Shown in pieces: positions 44,399 to 52,964 of a stretch of DNA of 64,000 bases; position 1 is the stretch's first letter, and every line of letters begins with the position of its first letter. This DNA is from Parendozoicomonas callyspongiae (GTDB taxonomy: Bacteria; Pseudomonadota; Gammaproteobacteria; Pseudomonadales; Endozoicomonadaceae). The position numbers were made by a program, and so were the translations under genes. The stretch spans positions 1 to 64,000 of the forward strand of contig NZ_JAMFLX010000024.1 of assembly GCF_023502345.1 (NCBI RefSeq), in the 5' to 3' direction. The notes beneath the pieces are model-generated. The model worked only from the letters and a program-made list of their open reading frames with translations, had not been told where the DNA came from and searched no databases.

Positions 44399-46366
44399 CT
44401 AGGCTGCTTCTTCACTGCTTACAGTCGCCAGCAGCTGCCGTCCTTTAACCTGCTCACCGGATGCCACGGAAATATCCCTTAGCACGCCATCACATCCGGC
44501 TTTCAGCGGGTGCTCCATTTTCATTGCTTCCAGAACCAGAATGGTCTGGCCACGGGTGACGTTCTCCCCTTTGGAAACCAGCACATCGACAATCAAACCA
44601 TCCATACTGGCACGAATTTCACCTGAACCTGCTCCTTCACTGGCTCTGGCGGGGGACAGGGTATGATCCTGAAAAACGTGGCAACTGTCGCCTGTGTCTA
44701 GCCACAAATCGTTTCCACTGCATGAAAAGCGAACAGTTTGGCGGATACCATTAAGACTGCACAGACAGCTGTTATTATCCCGCTGATGGATAGCGATCTG
44801 AGCGGTTCCCTCCCCTTCGATAACCTGCCACTCATCTTCGGCTGAGGAGGTCAGAGTCAGCAACTGGCTGGAATCAGAAGTGCTGACTTTGCTTTCAAAG
44901 CGGTTTCCACCCGTGCTGCGCCAGGCTGATGTTCTGGTGTTTCTATCCCGCAGCAGGAGCGCAGCCAGTCCGCTCAGTGCCAGATCAGGCTCTTTGGGCT
45001 GCAGGGACTGCTCTTCACCATGTTGTTCAATAAAGGCTGTCGTAGCCTCTCCATTGGCAAAGGTGGAGTGCTGAAGAATGGCAGCAAGCCAGGCTTTATT
45101 GGAATGCATACCAAGAAGGGTTGTATCTTCAACGGCTTTGATCAGTTTGCGGCGGGCTTCTTCACGGTCCTCCCCCCAGGTAATAATCTTGGCCAGCATC
45201 GGGTCATAGTGAGAGGTGACGACCTGTCCGGTCTGGATACCATCATCAATGCGAACGCCATGCCCATGCGCTGGAGCCCACTGCTGAATCAACCCGGTTT
45301 GAGGCATAAAGTTCTGGGCAGGGTCTTCAGCGTACAGGCGAACTTCCATGGCATGACCGGTCAGCTGGATTTCATCCTGTGTCATTGGTAGAGGTTTACC
45401 CGCAGCAATATCAAGCTGCCAGGCGACCAGATCTGTTCCGGTGATCAGTTCCGTGACAGGATGCTCAACCTGCAGGCGCGTATTCATTTCCAGAAAGTAG
45501 AAGCTGCCATCTTTGTCTAGCAGAAACTCAACAGTCCCTGCGCCAACATAATCACAGGTACGGGCTGCCAGAACAGCCGCTTCACCCATCTGTTTACGCA
45601 GTTCGCTATTCACCGCGGGTGAGGGTGCCTCCTCAACAACCTTTTGGTGACGGCGCTGGATGGAGCAGTCACGTTCACCCAGATAGACAACCTTTCCATG
45701 TGTATCCGCGAAAACCTGAATTTCCACATGGCGTGGTTCCATCAGGGCCCGCTCAAGAATAAGCTCTCCGCTGCCAAAGGCACTGGTCGCTTCGCTGCGG
45801 GCGCTTTTCATCTGTTCAGCGAGGTTTGAATCATCAAACACCAGCCGCATACCACGGCCGCCACCGCCAGCTGATGCTTTTATCATCAGTGGAAAACCAA
45901 TACGTGCCGCTTCCTTAATCAGGGTTTCATCATCCTGTGCATCCCCCTGATAACCTGGAATACAGGGAACGCCAGCCTGTTCCATAGCAATCTTGGATTG
46001 TCTTTTACTCCCCATCAGGGCAATGGCAGATACAGGTGGGCCGACCAGAGTAATGCCTGCTTCTTTACAGGCAGCAGCAAAGTCCGGATTTTCTGAAAGA
46101 AAGCCGTAACCCGGATGAACTGCATCGGCACCGGTACGCCTGGCAGCATCAATAATCTTTTCAATACAGAGGTAAGATTCCCCAACAGGAGCAGGGCCAA
46201 TGCAGACAGCCTGATCTGCCATGTTGACATGTGGTGCACCGGCATCCGCTTCACTGTAGACGGCAACTGTCCTGTAACCCATTTCGCCAGCAGTTCGAAT
46301 AACCCGGCAGGCGATTTCTCCTCGGTTGGCAATTAAAACCTTGGAGAAGTAATTTGATATTGTCAT
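44399..46366 (-). CDS. atuF: Geranyl-CoA carboxylase biotin-containing subunit (AtuF-like)
   Basis: 655 residues: biotin carboxylase (ATP-grasp) domain from KVLIANRGEIACRVIRTA to about residue 450, with ASAGGGGRGMRLV as glycine-rich loop and EMNTRLQVEHPVTE as active-site signature. The middle linker is followed by a biotinyl carrier domain with VLEAMKMEHPL (biotinyl Lys about 616). It carboxylates biotin for transfer by AtuC. Geranyl-CoA versus 3-methylcrotonyl-CoA cannot be decided from this subunit; the DUF1446 neighbour favours the atu pathway. It overlaps atuE by 4 bases. Confidence 0.85.
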   Translation of the reverse strand: MTISNYFSKVLIANRGEIACRVIRTAGEMGYRTVAVYSEADAGAPHVNMADQAVCIGPAPVGESYLCIEKIIDAARRTGADAVHPGYGFLSENPDFAAACKEAGITLVGPPVSAIALMGSKRQSKIAMEQAGVPCIPGYQGDAQDDETLIKEAARIGFPLMIKASAGGGGRGMRLVFDDSNLAEQMKSARSEATSAFGSGELILERALMEPRHVEIQVFADTHGKVVYLGERDCSIQRRHQKVVEEAPSPAVNSELRKQMGEAAVLAARTCDYVGAGTVEFLLDKDGSFYFLEMNTRLQVEHPVTELITGTDLVAWQLDIAAGKPLPMTQDEIQLTGHAMEVRLYAEDPAQNFMPQTGLIQQWAPAHGHGVRIDDGIQTGQVVTSHYDPMLAKIITWGEDREEARRKLIKAVEDTTLLGMHSNKAWLAAILQHSTFANGEATTAFIEQHGEEQSLQPKEPDLALSGLAALLLRDRNTRTSAWRSTGGNRFESKVSTSDSSQLLTLTSSAEDEWQVIEGEGTAQIAIHQRDNNSCLCSLNGIRQTVRFSCSGNDLWLDTGDSCHVFQDHTLSPARASEGAGSGEIRASMDGLIVDVLVSKGENVTRGQTILVLEAMKMEHPLKAGCDGVLRDISVASGEQVKGRQLLATVSSEEAA

Positions 46367-47190
46367 TCTTCTTCCCCTGTTTTGACTTCCGCCCAGGCTG
46401 GCAGGCGCTTCTGCACAAAAGCCATGGTGCCTTCGGTTCCTTCCGGCCCCTGGATAGCATTGGAGAAATCACGTGCGGCACTGTCCAGAAGCTCTTTCAT
46501 GGGCACCTGTCCAACCGAGAGCATCAGCTGCTTGGTTGTGGCATTGGCTCCAGGGGCGCAGCGGTGAACCTTTTCAATGACACTGTCCAGCTCCTGCTCC
46601 ATCTCTTCCACTGAGTCAAAAACGCTGTGAGTAATCCCCAGTCTCACAGATTCAGCACCGTTGAACTTCTCTCCCAGCAGAGCAAGACGCCGAGCCTGGG
46701 TAAGGCCTATGCGCTTGACAACAAATGGGGCAATTTGAGCCGGAGTAATACCAAGGCCGGTTTCTGGCAGGGCAAAGCTGGCATCTTTATGGGTCAGGGC
46801 AACATCAGAGATGCAGGCCAGCCCAAATCCTCCACCCATCACCGAACCTTCAAGGGCGCAGACCAGAACCTGAGGTAACTGCTCGGCAGTTTCCAGCAGG
46901 TAACCGAAAGTGCGGTTCAGGATATAGAAAGAATCGGTTTCACCTTCGCTGGTTCTGGTGCGGGCAGAGGCCATATCCTTGATATCTCCGCCGGCACAGA
47001 AATGACCGCCGGCCCCTCGCAGCACCATAACCCTGATTTCCGGACTGAGCAGAACCGAATCAAAGACAGCCAGCAGCTCCTTTACCATATTCAGGCTCAG
47101 CGCATTGCGCACTTTCGGGCGGTTAAAGGTTACAAACAGCGCTGGCCCTTTCTGGGTTAACTCCAGACATTCACATTCAGGAAAAGTCAT
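46363..47190 (-). CDS. atuE: Enoyl-CoA hydratase/isomerase (AtuE-like)
   Basis: 275 residues. Crotonase fold with ALFVTFNRPKVRNALSL, the oxyanion-hole segment GGHFCAGGDIKDMASA, and CALEGSVMGGGFGLACISDV then FALPETGLGITPA. In the atu pathway this enzyme hydrates the isohexenyl-glutaconyl-CoA intermediate. It lies 15 bp from atuD and overlaps atuF. Confidence 0.85.
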   Translation of the reverse strand: MTFPECECLELTQKGPALFVTFNRPKVRNALSLNMVKELLAVFDSVLLSPEIRVMVLRGAGGHFCAGGDIKDMASARTRTSEGETDSFYILNRTFGYLLETAEQLPQVLVCALEGSVMGGGFGLACISDVALTHKDASFALPETGLGITPAQIAPFVVKRIGLTQARRLALLGEKFNGAESVRLGITHSVFDSVEEMEQELDSVIEKVHRCAPGANATTKQLMLSVGQVPMKELLDSAARDFSNAIQGPEGTEGTMAFVQKRLPAWAEVKTGEEE

Positions 47191-47205
47191 GCTGAGTACT
47201 CCTGA

Positions 47206-48363
47206 TTAGCCGCGCTTGCCGGGTAGTGTTCCCATCATCTTGCAGATAATGCCAAGCATGATTTCATCAGCACCACCGCCAATGGAAGTCAGGCGCATAT
47301 CCCGGTAAACCCGATTGACGTCGTTCTCCATCATATAACCCATACCTCCCCAGAACTGCAGACAGCTGTCGGTGACTTCTCTGGAGAGTCGACCCGCCTT
47401 CAGTTTGGCCATAGAGGCAAGAGTCAGAACATCGCCACCATTTACATAGGTTTCTGTGGCCTGGTAGATCAGAGCACGCAGGGCTTCGACTTCTGTCTGC
47501 AGCTCAGCCAGACGGAAGTGAACATATTGATTGTTAATCAGTGGCTGGCCAAAGGTATGGCGCTCTCGGCAGTAGGTAATGGTGTCGTTTATACACTGCT
47601 CCAGACCTTTCACGGCCATGGCAGCACCGAACAGGCGCTCTTCCTGAAACTGGATCATCTGCATCATAAAGCCTGCGCCCTCGGCACCGATCCTGTTGCG
47701 CTGGGGAACACGGACATCGTCAAAGAACACCTGGGCAGTATCGGAAGAGCGCATGCCCATCTTGTTCAGTTTCTCTGAGAAGCTGATTCCAGGAGTGTCC
47801 ATGGGGACAACAATCAGTGATTTATTCTTGTGGACCTTATCATCCGAGGTGTTGGCCAACAGGCACATAAAATCGGCCTGGGTTGATGTAGTGATCCACA
47901 TCTTGGTGCCGTTGATAACATAGTCATCGCCATCTTTCTTGGCGGTGGTCTTCACACTTGCAACATCCGACCCCGCACCCGGTTCAGAAACGCCAATACA
48001 GGCCACCTTTTCACCACGAATAGCAGGAGCCAGGAACTCCTCTTTCAGTTCATCACTGCCAAACTTGGCAAGGGCTGGTGTGGCCATATCGGTCTGCACG
48101 CCAATGGCCAGCGCTGCTCCACCTGCGCGTGCAGTGCCAAGCTCTTCTGCAAAGGCAACCTGGTAGCTGTAATCCAGTCCCAGGCCACCGAACTTCTCGG
48201 GTTTGGCGATACCAAGCAGACCAAGGTCTCCCAGCTTTTTAAACAGTTTATGGGCCGGGAAAATGCCTTCACGCTCCCACTGCTCCGTGAAGGGATTCAT
48301 TTCGTTATCAATAAAACTGCGGGTGGTACGCTGAAGCTCTTTATGTTCCTGGGTAAATTTCAT
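47206..48363 (-). CDS. atuD: Acyl-CoA dehydrogenase (AtuD-like)
   Basis: 385 residues. FAD-binding and substrate motifs are intact: CIGVSEPGAGSDVASVKTTA, INGTKMWITTSTQADFM, the flavin-binding QFWGGMGYMMENDVNRVYRD, and the catalytic-base loop (LTSIGGGADEIMLGIICKMM). In Pseudomonas AtuD oxidises citronellyl-CoA. A 45-bp gap separates it from atuC; the same operon is likely. Confidence 0.85.
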   Translation of the reverse strand: MKFTQEHKELQRTTRSFIDNEMNPFTEQWEREGIFPAHKLFKKLGDLGLLGIAKPEKFGGLGLDYSYQVAFAEELGTARAGGAALAIGVQTDMATPALAKFGSDELKEEFLAPAIRGEKVACIGVSEPGAGSDVASVKTTAKKDGDDYVINGTKMWITTSTQADFMCLLANTSDDKVHKNKSLIVVPMDTPGISFSEKLNKMGMRSSDTAQVFFDDVRVPQRNRIGAEGAGFMMQMIQFQEERLFGAAMAVKGLEQCINDTITYCRERHTFGQPLINNQYVHFRLAELQTEVEALRALIYQATETYVNGGDVLTLASMAKLKAGRLSREVTDSCLQFWGGMGYMMENDVNRVYRDMRLTSIGGGADEIMLGIICKMMGTLPGKRG

Positions 48364-48408
48364 GGACTATCTCCTGACCCTAATTGTTGTTCTTATTTTG
48401 GAAGTGCT

Positions 48409-50016
48409 TTAGAAACGGTTGACACCAAATGTGCTGCTGTTCAGTCGTCGGCTTTCTGCTATACGACAGATATCCAGCAGATAAGACAGAATTCTGCGTG
48501 TATCCTTCGGGTCGATCAGACCGTCATCCAGCATTCGGGCAGTACAGGCCAGGGCAGAGGAGCCTTCAGTCATCTGGGCAACTGTTTTCTGCTCCATGGC
48601 ATCAATCATTTCGGCTGGAATTTTCTGACCCATTCGTTCGGCCTTGGCTTCAGCGACGATACGAAGAACTTTTCCGGCCTGGGCTGCACCCATAACCGCC
48701 GTAGTGCTGTTAGGCCAGGCGAACAGAAAACGTGGATCAAAACCGCGGCCACACATGGCATAGTTTCCGGCTCCATAGGAACCGCCAATAACGATACTGA
48801 TTCGTGGGACTCGGGCATTGGCAACAGCCTGAATCATCTTGGAGCCATGCTTGATAATACCGTTGCGCTCAACCTCTGTTCCGACCATAAAACCAGTGGT
48901 GTTATGCAGGAAGAGAAGGGGGATTCCGCTTTGATCAAGAGTCTGGATAAACTGAGCGGCCTTGGTTGCACCTTCAGGAGTAATCGGGCCGTTATTGCCG
49001 ATAATGCCGCAGGGTTGACCTTCAATGTGGATATGGCCACAGACGGTCTGTTGGTCATACTCACCTTTAAATTCCAGAAAACGTGAACCGTCGGCAATAC
49101 GGGCAAGAATTTCCCGTACATCGTAGGGGATCTTTGAGTCGACTGGAATGACGCCTGGTAATTCGGAAGGTGGGTAAAGAGGTTCGTCAAACGACAGTTC
49201 TTGTTCACTGTTATGCCAGGGAAGAACTGCCAGAATTTCACGCACAATACGAATCGCGTCGCGATCATCTTCTGCCAGATATTCCCCTGTTCCTGCTGTC
49301 TGGCAATGCATTTCTGCACCGCCCAGCTCTTCGTCAGTAGCCACTTCGCCAGTAGCAGCTTTCAGAAGGGGAGGGCCTGCCAGGTACATGGTGGCCTGCC
49401 TGCGCACCATGACTGTGTAATCAGAAAGGCCGGGCTGATAAGCACCACCGGCGGTGGCACTGCCATGGACAACTGTAATCTGTGGAATACCGACTGCCGA
49501 CATACGGGCCTGGTTATAAAAAGCACGGCCACCGGGTGAGAAGGTTTCAACCGCATGGTTCAGATCGGCTCCGCCACTTTGGGACAGGGCCACCATAGGC
49601 AGCTTGTTCTCAAGAGCAATCTGCTGTAGACGAAGTCGTTTTTGCAAGCCGATGGGCGTGATGGTTCCGCCCTTGATGGCATAGTTATCCACCATAATGA
49701 CGCAGCGAACACCGGAGACATAACCGATACCGGCCAGGGAGCTACCACCTGCGGTACTGCCATCTTTGTCGCCATACATCTTGTAACCGGCGAGTGATGA
49801 GAGCTCCACAAATGGACGATCAGGGTCGATTAACAGTTCCAGTCGTTCACGGGGAAGAAGCTGTCCTCGCTTGGCGTACTTCTCTTTCTTTGCCCAGGCT
49901 TTATCTTCGATCAGTTTCTCAATATCCCGAAAGGTACGGATATGCTGCTCCATAACCTCGCGGTTTTCCTGAAAGCTTTGGCTGTTTGTATTTATTAGTG
50001 ATTCCAGAACAGGCAT
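48409..50016 (-). CDS. atuC: Geranyl-CoA carboxylase carboxyltransferase subunit (AtuC-like)
   Basis: 535 residues with two crotonase-like halves. TAGGAYQPGLSDYTVMVRR and LLKAATGEVATDEELGGAEM read like AtuC, whereas methylcrotonyl-CoA carboxylases as I recall have 'VPAMADE' at the first site; this comparison is from memory. GNNGPITPEGATKAAQFIQT and LFLHNTTGFMVGTEVE are in the second half. It carboxylates the gamma-methyl group of the enoyl-CoA using biotin from AtuF. It starts 3 bp after the atuB stop. Confidence 0.85.
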   Translation of the reverse strand: MPVLESLINTNSQSFQENREVMEQHIRTFRDIEKLIEDKAWAKKEKYAKRGQLLPRERLELLIDPDRPFVELSSLAGYKMYGDKDGSTAGGSSLAGIGYVSGVRCVIMVDNYAIKGGTITPIGLQKRLRLQQIALENKLPMVALSQSGGADLNHAVETFSPGGRAFYNQARMSAVGIPQITVVHGSATAGGAYQPGLSDYTVMVRRQATMYLAGPPLLKAATGEVATDEELGGAEMHCQTAGTGEYLAEDDRDAIRIVREILAVLPWHNSEQELSFDEPLYPPSELPGVIPVDSKIPYDVREILARIADGSRFLEFKGEYDQQTVCGHIHIEGQPCGIIGNNGPITPEGATKAAQFIQTLDQSGIPLLFLHNTTGFMVGTEVERNGIIKHGSKMIQAVANARVPRISIVIGGSYGAGNYAMCGRGFDPRFLFAWPNSTTAVMGAAQAGKVLRIVAEAKAERMGQKIPAEMIDAMEQKTVAQMTEGSSALACTARMLDDGLIDPKDTRRILSYLLDICRIAESRRLNSSTFGVNRF

Positions 50017-50019
50017 AGG

Positions 50020-50925
50020 TTATTCCCCTTTATCCTTCAGGACTTCAGGGGCTTTTAAAACATCAGGAACAGTTGCCCTGTGAAAACCGTCCCAGGCTTT
50101 GCTGTTATCGCTGGCCGGACGAAGAGGCCAGATATTGCTGCCAAGTGGTGCACCTCCATCCACTTTAATCGTGTCACCATTGACGAAAGAGGCTGCATCA
50201 CTGAGCAGGAAACAGATAACAGCACTGACTTCAGCTTCTGTTGCCAGTCTTCCCAGGGGGACGCTGTTTTTCAGTTTGGGGATCATGGCTTTGACTGCGC
50301 CTTCGTAGGTATCCATACCGCTTGATGCTACCCATCCGGGAGCCACCGCATTGACCCGTACTCCACTTGGACCCCACTCGTAAGCAGCGGTTTTGGTCAG
50401 GTTATCCATTCCTGCACGGGCTGCACCCGAATGTGCCATTCCCGGCATACCGCCCCAGTTATCAGCAGTAATATTGACCACAGCTCCACCGTATTTATGC
50501 ATGGAGCGGTTATACACTTCCCGAGCAACCAGAAAACCGCCGGTCAGGTTAGTGGCGACAACGGCCTCAAAACCTTTCTTGTTGATATGTTCCATTGGCG
50601 ATGGAAACTGTCCACCGGCGTTATTCACCAGTCCATGAATGGGACCAAAGGTGTTATAGATTTCGTTGATCGTGGCTTTAACCGCATCCTCAGCACGGAT
50701 ATCCATGGACCAGGCACTGACCTTGCCTCCATCTTCGGTGATCTCGGTAACGACCTGATCAAGCTTGTCCTGCTTACGACCTACAATCACCACATTAGCA
50801 CCAAGTGAGGCTAGTTCATGGGCCGTACAGCGCCCGATGCCACTTCCTCCTCCTGTCACAATAATGGTGCGATTCTGAAAGGTATCATCCCGAAATATGG
50901 ATTTATAAGGCGTTTTCTGTGACAT
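50020..50925 (-). CDS. atuB: Short-chain dehydrogenase/reductase (AtuB-like)
   Basis: 301 residues. NAD(P) motif TIIVTGGGSGIGRCTAHELA, NNAGG (GLVNNAGGQFP), and VNAVAPGWV. The classical active-site Tyr-x3-Lys is not obvious: the corresponding region reads MAHSGAARAGMDNLTK with alanine-rich sequence, like the 2,4-dienoyl-CoA reductase type. In the atu pathway it is proposed to oxidise citronellol or handle unsaturated acyl-CoA. It sits between atuA and atuC. Confidence 0.8.
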   Translation of the reverse strand: MSQKTPYKSIFRDDTFQNRTIIVTGGGSGIGRCTAHELASLGANVVIVGRKQDKLDQVVTEITEDGGKVSAWSMDIRAEDAVKATINEIYNTFGPIHGLVNNAGGQFPSPMEHINKKGFEAVVATNLTGGFLVAREVYNRSMHKYGGAVVNITADNWGGMPGMAHSGAARAGMDNLTKTAAYEWGPSGVRVNAVAPGWVASSGMDTYEGAVKAMIPKLKNSVPLGRLATEAEVSAVICFLLSDAASFVNGDTIKVDGGAPLGSNIWPLRPASDNSKAWDGFHRATVPDVLKAPEVLKDKGE

Positions 50926-50974
50926 GGGCTACTCCAGAATTATTATTCTTTTATTTGCTAAGTAAGAAATCTGT

Positions 50975-52798
50975 TCAGCCTAAATCCCTTGCCAGTTCAT
51001 CAGGAACCGGAATTGGAAATTCCAATAACTGTTGAGCAAAAGCTTTCCCCTGCGGATCAATGCGCAGGCTGGCGACACCGCCTCCGCCCAGGCTGTTTTC
51101 CAGCAGGAAGTTAAAACCATGTATGCCCGGCATAATCCAGCGGGTGACTTTGCCAGTGTCCGGGTCAAGAACATGTTTCATCCAGTCTGCAACAGTGTCT
51201 TCTGTTAAAGCACTGGTGATAAACGGCAGGTATTCATGCTTGCGGGCGATGACTCCGATATTGGCATGGTTGCCTTTATCTCCAGACCGGGCGACGGCCA
51301 GCTTGACAAGAGGAAGAGTGGCTGTGAAATCGCCAGCGGCTTCAGGAATAAACTCCATGGCTGACTGGTCGCCAGGAGGTTCAAAATCCTGGCCCTCTTC
51401 GATAGCGATATCTGTTGTGTCGCCGCCAGATTCCACCTGAACTTTCACTTGATCCTTATCCACAAGGCAGGACCAGAGGCGAATCACCGGCCAGACACTT
51501 GGGCGTCCGCCAAGAACTCCAGTGATCCCAGGAGCCATTGCCGTTGCCGCCTGGGCAATTTCGCGGGAGAACAAAACAAGGGCCTGCTTGTTGGGGTGGG
51601 AAACTGTCAGTTTGACCACAACCTCACGGGTGTCCTGACTTTGTGATTTTTCACCATAAGTGGCTTCACTGCCCAGTATTTCAATGCAATGGTCGCTGTA
51701 TTCACCCAAACCACGTTCTTCAAACAGGCGACTGGTTTTTGAAAGGATGGCGTTGGCGACGGTTTCACCCTTCTTACGGGCATCGATACCTGCCATTAGA
51801 AACGCAGCTGTGCATTTAAAGCCATCCATCCAGGTGGCAGAAACCTTGTATTCTTTTGTAGGAGCAAAACCAACAGCACCGGTTACCCGAACCCTGTCGT
51901 CTCCAACCTGCTCAAGGTCAACATGCGAAAAATTACAGACAACATCCGGCAGGTAATAGGCTCTTGGATCACCAATTTCATAAACCAGCTGTTCGCCAAC
52001 TGTCTGACAGTTAACAGCACCGCCTGTTCCTTCCGGCTTGGTGATTGTGAATGAGCCATCTGCTTCACACTCGGCAATCGGGAAGCCCATATCATCGAAA
52101 CCGTCTGCAACCGTTTCCCAGTCGGTATAGTTTCCGCCGGTACACTGGGCACCACATTCAATAATATGTCCGGCAAGACTTGCCTGGGCCAGTCGGCAGT
52201 AGTCGTTCATGTTCCAGTCAAACTCATAAACCAGTGGGGCAGTGACCAGTGCACTGTCGGCAACCCGACCGGTAATCACGATATCTGCGCCATCATGCAG
52301 AGCCTGAACGATAGGGGCAGCTCCAAGGTAGGCATTCATAGTCACTGTGCTTGGGGGAAGTTCCTCGCCAGTGAACATCTCGGTGATACCGGACTTCTTA
52401 AGCTCTTTGGCTCTGGGAAGCAGATCATCACCAAGAACAAGTGCAACTTTCAGGTCAAGCCCAGCTTCTTTAATGAGTGCTTCGAGAGCATCCCGGCAAG
52501 AGCTGGGATTCACGCCGCCAGCATTACTGATCACTTTAATGTTTTTGCTGGCAATCTCTGAAAGAACCGGCTTCAGAGCATATTTCACAAAGTCAGGTGC
52601 ATAGCCTGCTGCAGGATCTTTCATCCTGGCACCGGCCATGATCGACATGGTGACTTCAGCCAGGTAGTCAAAAACCAAGTAATCAAGATCGGCTTTTTTA
52701 ATCAGCTGGTGGGCGGCGGTTTCGGTGTCGCCCCAGAATGCGCTGGCACAACCGATTCGGACTATCTTTGCAGGGTTGGAATGATTGTTGTTATCCAC
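50975..52798 (-). CDS. atuA: AtuA-like protein (DUF1446)
   Basis: 607 residues. The N-terminal [20 protein letters not shown] and the following [20 protein letters not shown] are typical of DUF1446/AtuA. A second domain with [20 protein letters not shown] near the C terminus completes the family architecture. AtuA is essential for citronellol use in Pseudomonas but its chemistry is unsettled. It is the first gene of the operon, with the probable operator just upstream. The presence of atuA distinguishes this cluster from the leucine/isovalerate (liu) cluster. Confidence 0.88.
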   Translation of the reverse strand: MDNNNHSNPAKIVRIGCASAFWGDTETAAHQLIKKADLDYLVFDYLAEVTMSIMAGARMKDPAAGYAPDFVKYALKPVLSEIASKNIKVISNAGGVNPSSCRDALEALIKEAGLDLKVALVLGDDLLPRAKELKKSGITEMFTGEELPPSTVTMNAYLGAAPIVQALHDGADIVITGRVADSALVTAPLVYEFDWNMNDYCRLAQASLAGHIIECGAQCTGGNYTDWETVADGFDDMGFPIAECEADGSFTITKPEGTGGAVNCQTVGEQLVYEIGDPRAYYLPDVVCNFSHVDLEQVGDDRVRVTGAVGFAPTKEYKVSATWMDGFKCTAAFLMAGIDARKKGETVANAILSKTSRLFEERGLGEYSDHCIEILGSEATYGEKSQSQDTREVVVKLTVSHPNKQALVLFSREIAQAATAMAPGITGVLGGRPSVWPVIRLWSCLVDKDQVKVQVESGGDTTDIAIEEGQDFEPPGDQSAMEFIPEAAGDFTATLPLVKLAVARSGDKGNHANIGVIARKHEYLPFITSALTEDTVADWMKHVLDPDTGKVTRWIMPGIHGFNFLLENSLGGGGVASLRIDPQGKAFAQQLLEFPIPVPDELARDLG

Positions 52799-52836
52799 TG
52801 CCGGAATCCTATAAATCAGAATTTGCCAAGGAGGTT

Positions 52837-52854
52837 ACCAAGCAAGCGCTTGGT
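52837..52854. promoter_or_regulatory. Palindromic operator, probable TetR site upstream of atuA
   Basis: A perfect 7-bp inverted repeat with 4-bp spacer (ACCAAGC-AAGC-GCTTGGT) lies 39 bp before the atuA start in the divergent region. Its symmetry and CAAGCGCTTG-like core resemble operators of TetR repressors of acyl-CoA catabolism. Only one complete copy was found. Confidence 0.6.
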
Positions 52855-52964
52855 CGACAAGTTTTTTGACCTTTGTCATTACGGTTAGGAATGCTTGCTT
52901 ATGGAGGAGTGATACGCCGAAGTGCTGGTCAAAGTGGCATAAGCAAGTGTGGGATTACAAGCGT

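Noticed and set aside
48250-49086. 278-codon plus-strand frame across atuD and atuC
   Set aside because: Antisense to two conserved genes and spans their junction.
43808-52798. liu (leucine/isovalerate) cluster instead of atu
   Set aside because: Presence of a DUF1446 AtuA-like gene and two SDRs, absence of HMG-CoA lyase, and AtuC-like motifs favour atu; substrate remains to be tested.
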